Shown here: positions 60,363 through 64,000 of the stretch, piece by piece | How the letters are laid out: every line of letters begins with the position of its first letter | Numbering within the stretch: the stretch's first letter is position 1 | From: Paraburkholderia oxyphila NBRC 105797 | GTDB taxonomy: Bacteria; Pseudomonadota; Gammaproteobacteria; Burkholderiales; Burkholderiaceae | NCBI RefSeq assembly: GCF_000685075.1 | Contig: NZ_BAYD01000007.1 | Span: 144,189-208,188, forward strand | Length of the DNA stretch: 64,000 nucleotides | Direction of reading: 5' to 3' | Program-made: the position numbers and the translations under genes | The notes under the pieces: generated by a model | The model's input: the letters and a program-made list of their open reading frames with translations, nothing else | Databases searched by the model: none | Told to the model about the DNA's origin: nothing

Positions 60363-61469
60363 TTGAACAGAGCCCGCGCCGGCGCCGAACCCGAACTGCG
60401 CACCGAGAGCGTGCGCGCCTTCAAGTCGCCCACACCCGCGCGCCGGGTGTGGCTGCGCTTCAAGCAACAGCGCCTCGGCTACTGGAGCCTGATTATCTTC
60501 GTCATTGCGTTCGCGGCGAGCCTGGCCGGACCGCTCTGGTGCAACGACAAGCCGCTCGTCGTGCGCTACGACGGGCATCTCTATTTCCCGCTCTTCAAGG
60601 ACTATCCCGAGACGGCGTTCGGCGGAGATTTCCCGACGCCCGCCGACTATCTCGACCCCTACATTCGCCATCGTTTCGACGCGCCCGGCAACTTCGCGAT
60701 CTATCCGCCGAACCCGTACTACTACGACACGCTCAATTATTTTTCGAAGGTGCCGAACCCGGCGCCGCCGTCGCGCGATAACTGGCTCGGCACCGACGCG
60801 AGCGGGCGCGACCTGTTCGCACGGCTGCTGTACGGCTTTCGCGTCTCGGTGGAGTTCGCGCTCGTGCTGACCGCCATCGGCACCTTCCTCGGCGTGCTGG
60901 CGGGCGCGACACAGGGCTACTTCGGCGGGCGTATCGACATCGTCGGGCAGCGCCTGATCGAGATCTGGAGTTCGCTGCCCGAGCTCTATCTGCTGATCAT
61001 CTTCGCGTCGATCTTCGAGCCGGGCTTCATCCTGCTGATCGTGCTGCTCTCGCTGTTCGGCTGGATCGGTCTCTCGGACTACGTGCGCGCCGAGTTCCTG
61101 CGCAACCGCAATCAGGACTATGTGCTCGCCGCGCGCGCGATGGGCCTCTCGAACTGGCAGATCATCCGGCGCCATGTGCTGCCCAACAGCCTCACGCCCG
61201 TCATCACCTTCCTGCCGTTTCGCATGAGCGGCTCGATCCTCGCGCTCACGAGCCTCGACTTTCTCGGCCTCGGCGTGCCGCCGCCCACGCCGAGCCTCGG
61301 CGAATTGCTCGCGCAGGGCAAGGCCAATCTCGACGCCTGGTGGATCTCGATGTCGACGTTCGGCGTGCTCGTCGTCACGTTGCTGCTGCTCACGTTCATG
61401 GGCGACGCGCTTCGCAACGCGCTCGATACGCGCATCTCCGACGCGATGAAAGCAGGAGGCAACCAGTGA
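60363..61469 (+). CDS. yejE: Peptide ABC transporter permease YejE
   Basis: A 368-residue DppC/OppC-type permease partner of YejB. After an N-terminal cytoplasmic part and first helix (WSLIIFVIAFAASLAGPLW) there is a periplasmic insertion of about 90 residues typical of YejE, then five helices. The EAA loop is NRNQDYVLAARAMGLSNWQI near residue 255. The start is TTG 60363, directly after yejB; no other start is near. Its stop overlaps the yejF GTG. Confidence 0.94.
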   Translation: MNRARAGAEPELRTESVRAFKSPTPARRVWLRFKQQRLGYWSLIIFVIAFAASLAGPLWCNDKPLVVRYDGHLYFPLFKDYPETAFGGDFPTPADYLDPYIRHRFDAPGNFAIYPPNPYYYDTLNYFSKVPNPAPPSRDNWLGTDASGRDLFARLLYGFRVSVEFALVLTAIGTFLGVLAGATQGYFGGRIDIVGQRLIEIWSSLPELYLLIIFASIFEPGFILLIVLLSLFGWIGLSDYVRAEFLRNRNQDYVLAARAMGLSNWQIIRRHVLPNSLTPVITFLPFRMSGSILALTSLDFLGLGVPPPTPSLGELLAQGKANLDAWWISMSTFGVLVVTLLLLTFMGDALRNALDTRISDAMKAGGNQ

Positions 61470-63100
61470 GCGCGCTGCCTCAGGACGCCGGTACGAACGC
61501 CGGGCCGCTGCTCTCGATCGAGCATCTGAGCGTGCGCTTCGGCGAGACGCTCGCCGTGGACGACATCGCGCTCGCCATTGGACGCGGCGAGCGCGTGGCG
61601 CTCGTGGGCGAATCGGGCTCGGGCAAGACCGTGACGGCGCTCGCGATCCTGCGCCTGCTCAGCGATGCGCGTATCTCGGGTTCGATCCGCCTCGACGGCG
61701 AGGACCTGCTCGCGAAGACCGAGCGCGCGATGCGCGGCCTGCGCGGCAGCGACATCGCGATGATCTTTCAGGAGCCGATGACGGCCCTCAATCCGCTCTA
61801 TACGATCGGCGAGCAGATTGCGGAGACCATCGTGCTGCACGACGGGGTGACGAAGAAGGAGGCGTACGAGCGCGCCGTGGGGTTGCTCGAGCGCACCGGC
61901 ATTCCCGAGCCGCGCCGGCGTCTCTTTAGTTACCCGCATCAGCTTTCCGGCGGCCAGCGCCAGCGCGTGATGATCGCGATGGCGCTCGCATGCCGCCCGC
62001 GTCTCTTGCTGGCGGACGAGCCCACCACGGCGCTCGACGTGACCATCCGCGGGCAGATCGTCGAGCTCTTGCGCGAGCTGCAGCGCGCGGAGGCGGACAA
62101 GCCTGGCGGGGGCATGTCGGTGCTGCTCATTACGCACGACCTGAATCTCGTGCGCCGCTTCGCGCAGCGCGTGGCGGTGATGGAGAAGGGCCGGCTGGTA
62201 GAGGCGGGAACGGTCGAGCAGATCTTCGAGGCACCCGAGCATCCCTACACGCAGCGGCTGATCGCCAGCCGGCCCGAGCGCAACGTGCTGCCGGTGCTGC
62301 CGATCGCGCCAGTGCTGCTCGAAGCGAAAGACGTGAGCGTCGATTTCGCGACCAAGCTGCCCGGCTTCAAGGGCTGGTGGCGGCGCGGCCGCTTTCGCGC
62401 GGTGAACGACGCGAGTGTCTCGGTGCGCCAGGGTGAGACGCTGGGCATCGTCGGCGAGTCCGGATCGGGGAAATCCACGCTGGCGATGGCGATGTTGGGC
62501 CTGCAACGAACCGTGGGCGGCGCGATCGAGTTCCAGGGCCGTCCGCTCGCGAGCTATCAGGGTCGCGACAAGCTCGGGCTGCGCTCGCACCTGCAAGTCG
62601 TCTTTCAAGATCCGTTCAGTTCGCTTTCTCCCCGGCAAACCATCGAGCGCATCGTAGGGGAGGGGCTGGCGCTGCACCGGCCCGATCTTTCCGGCGAAGA
62701 GCGCCGCAAGCGCATCGTGGGCGTGTTGCGCGAAGTGGGCCTCGACCGCACGGTGCTGCAACGCTACCCGCACGAGTTTTCCGGCGGCCAGCGCCAGCGT
62801 ATCGCCATTGCGCGCACGCTCGTGCTGGAACCGCGCGTGATTGTGCTCGACGAACCCACCAGCGCGCTCGACGTCTCGATCCAGCAACAGGTGTTGCGAT
62901 TGTTGACGGATTTGCAACGCAAGTACAACCTGGGCTACGTCTTCATCAGCCACGACCTCGAGGTCATTGGCGCGATGGCGCATCGTGTTGCGGTGATGCA
63001 GAACGGCGCGATTGTCGAGACTGGAGATGTAACAGAAATCTTTGGCGGCCCCACGCACCCTTACACGCGAAAGTTGCTGAAAGCCGCGTTCGATCGATGA
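61466..63100 (+). CDS. yejF: Peptide ABC transporter ATP-binding protein YejF
   Basis: A single 544-residue polypeptide with two fused ATPase domains. The first Walker A is [12 protein letters not shown] near residue 50 with signature LSGGQRQRV near 160. The second is [12 protein letters not shown] near 330 with FSGGQRQRI near 437, and both have LLADEP/VLDEP Walker B motifs. GTG 61466 overlaps the yejE stop by 4 bp and follows AGGAGG, so translation is coupled. Confidence 0.95.
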   Translation: MSALPQDAGTNAGPLLSIEHLSVRFGETLAVDDIALAIGRGERVALVGESGSGKTVTALAILRLLSDARISGSIRLDGEDLLAKTERAMRGLRGSDIAMIFQEPMTALNPLYTIGEQIAETIVLHDGVTKKEAYERAVGLLERTGIPEPRRRLFSYPHQLSGGQRQRVMIAMALACRPRLLLADEPTTALDVTIRGQIVELLRELQRAEADKPGGGMSVLLITHDLNLVRRFAQRVAVMEKGRLVEAGTVEQIFEAPEHPYTQRLIASRPERNVLPVLPIAPVLLEAKDVSVDFATKLPGFKGWWRRGRFRAVNDASVSVRQGETLGIVGESGSGKSTLAMAMLGLQRTVGGAIEFQGRPLASYQGRDKLGLRSHLQVVFQDPFSSLSPRQTIERIVGEGLALHRPDLSGEERRKRIVGVLREVGLDRTVLQRYPHEFSGGQRQRIAIARTLVLEPRVIVLDEPTSALDVSIQQQVLRLLTDLQRKYNLGYVFISHDLEVIGAMAHRVAVMQNGAIVETGDVTEIFGGPTHPYTRKLLKAAFDR

Positions 63101-63126
63101 ACGATCGCGGAACTTAAGGGGCTTTT

Positions 63127-63143
63127 TTGGTGAAATTCACCAA
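63127..63143. promoter_or_regulatory. 17-bp perfect palindrome upstream of the NlpC/P60 gene
   Basis: TTGGTGAAATTCACCAA is an 8+1+8 palindrome. It ends 36 bp before the -35 of the NlpC/P60 promoter. It is not followed by a U-tract in either direction, so an operator is more likely than a terminator. Confidence 0.6.
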
Positions 63144-63179
63144 TGGGGCATGCATCGTAATTGTTTTTTTCTATTTGTT

Positions 63180-63208
63180 TTGACACACAAATACTTACTG
63201 GCTAGTAT
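63180..63208 (+). promoter_or_regulatory. Sigma-70 promoter of the NlpC/P60 gene
   Basis: TTGACA (63180-63185), a 17-bp spacer, TAGTAT (63203-63208). The -35 and spacing are consensus and the region is AT-rich. It leaves a 5' leader of about 45 nt before the ATG. Confidence 0.8.
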
Positions 63209-63260
63209 CGTCCAAACTTTTCTTCTAACTCCCTGATTTACGGGCAATTTATTCCGACCC

Positions 63261-63953
63261 ATGCAGCACCGATCCTTGACCCAGGCTTGCACGCGCGTCG
63301 TCGCCGGGATGTTCATCGGCGCACTGATGGCTGCAGCTTCCGGCGCGTTCGCCGACGAAGCAAGCAGTTTTAATCAGAACGTCTCTTTTTCGCCGAGCAA
63401 TTCGACGAATCCGCAGTCGCTCCCCGCAGTTCAGACTACGACCCAAACCACCGCACAGGCTCCGGCCCAAGGCAGTGCGAAGTCATTTCTTTCCGGCATG
63501 GCTGGCAAGGCCGGCGACGTCGTGGTCGGCGCGCTCAACATGATCGGCGTGCGCTATCGCTGGGGCGGCAATACGCCGGACTCGGGTCTCGACTGCAGCG
63601 GCTTCGTGCGCTACGTCTTCCAGGACACGCTCGGCATGAACCTGCCGCGCCGCGCCGAGGAAATGAGCCGCGTGGGCGAGAAGGTGAGCATGAGCAACCT
63701 CAAGCCTGGCGATCTCGTGTTCTTCAACACGATGCGCCGTACGTTCTCGCACGTGGGCATCTATATCGGCGACAACAAGTTCGTGCACTCGCCGTCCACC
63801 GGTAGCACGATCCGCGTCGACGATCTGGACAGCGGCTACTGGGAAAAGCGCTTCACCGGTGCGCGCCGGATCGAGACGTCGTTTACGCCGGACCAGGCCC
63901 AAGACCTCAAGCAGCGCGTGAGCGCGCAGTTCGACGGCAACAGCGGCAACTAA
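63261..63953 (+). CDS. NlpC/P60 (C40) family cell-wall hydrolase
   Basis: A secreted cysteine peptidase likely to cleave peptidoglycan stem peptides. The 230 residues have a signal peptide ending near residue 32 (ALMAAASGAFAD) and a Ser/Thr/Gln-rich linker. The catalytic domain starts near 85: the Cys is in DSGLDCSGFVRYVF (about 115), the first His in FSHVGIYIG (about 168) and the third residue in KFVHSPSTGS (about 180). It has its own promoter and is followed by a hairpin at the window edge. Confidence 0.93.
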   Translation: MQHRSLTQACTRVVAGMFIGALMAAASGAFADEASSFNQNVSFSPSNSTNPQSLPAVQTTTQTTAQAPAQGSAKSFLSGMAGKAGDVVVGALNMIGVRYRWGGNTPDSGLDCSGFVRYVFQDTLGMNLPRRAEEMSRVGEKVSMSNLKPGDLVFFNTMRRTFSHVGIYIGDNKFVHSPSTGSTIRVDDLDSGYWEKRFTGARRIETSFTPDQAQDLKQRVSAQFDGNSGN

Positions 63954-63979
63954 TCGCAAGCGCTCGGGCACAACAAGAA

Positions 63980-64000
63980 GCCTGCTTCATCGAAGCAGGC
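63980..64000 (+). terminator. Hairpin after the NlpC/P60 gene, cut by the window edge
   Basis: GCCTGCTTC (63980-63988), loop ATC, GAAGCAGGC (63992-64000). The stem is 9 bp and preceded by an A-rich stretch; a following U-tract cannot be seen. Confidence 0.7.

Overview
The window is about 64 kb of GC-rich DNA and reads as a core chromosomal segment of a betaproteobacterium in the Burkholderiaceae (Burkholderia sensu lato, most likely Paraburkholderia, Caballeronia or a close relative). The evidence is gene order (rlmN-rodZ-ispG-hisS-yfgM-bamB-der-hfq-hflX-hflK-hflC-hisZ-purA; cysS-alkA-accA-tilS-lysC-tRNA-Ser; fabI next to yejABEF), a 400-residue TrpS of the Burkholderia type, and strong GC bias at third codon positions. 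I see no insertion sequence, prophage, CRISPR array, rRNA or replication origin.

Layout. 1-5.1 kb: the tail of a probable site-2 protease gene, trpS, a methyltransferase, dapA, bamC and an MBL-fold hydrolase, closed by a terminator. 5.2-25.9 kb: a Bax-inhibitor-1 membrane protein (minus strand), then a long plus-strand run from ndk through hisZ, purA, a phosphoribosyltransferase and kup. It joins RNA modification, isoprenoid precursor synthesis, histidyl-tRNA charging, outer-membrane assembly, ribosome GTPases, Hfq and the FtsH modulators HflK/HflC. 25.9-34.7 kb: tex (minus), a secreted coiled-coil protein, a YdcH-like protein, a DinG-family helicase, an Ala-rich lipoprotein and a divergent ribosomal oxygenase / FKBP pair. 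34.9-41.7 kb, minus strand: a degenerate phosphoesterase-like secreted protein, mutS, lplT and suhB. 41.7-55.5 kb: trmJ, cysE, a DUF3800 gene, lpxH, two cyclophilins, a TPR protein, cysS, an AlkA-type glycosylase, accA, tilS, lysC and tRNA-Ser(GCU). 55.5-64 kb: a small Pro/His-rich secreted protein, fabI, the yejABEF peptide importer and an NlpC/P60 hydrolase.

The genes are mostly housekeeping: three aminoacyl-tRNA synthetases plus HisZ, tRNA and rRNA modification (RlmN, TrmJ, TilS), ribosome-associated GTPases (Der, HflX), envelope biogenesis (BamB, BamC, RodZ, LpxH, LplT, FabI, AccA, periplasmic cyclophilin), amino-acid synthesis (DapA, LysC, CysE, HisZ) and repair (MutS, AlkA-like, DinG-like).

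I did not find a convincing multi-gene undescribed system. The best candidate for something unusual is the single-gene DUF3800 cassette between cysE and lpxH. It has its own consensus-like promoter, a leader of about 115 nt with inverted repeats, and a strong hairpin just before the ribosome binding site. Secondary points are a probable attenuator between hfq and hflX, palindromic operator-like sites before the NlpC/P60 and Pro/His-rich genes, a stem-loop-rich region before ndk, and several repeat-rich secreted proteins.
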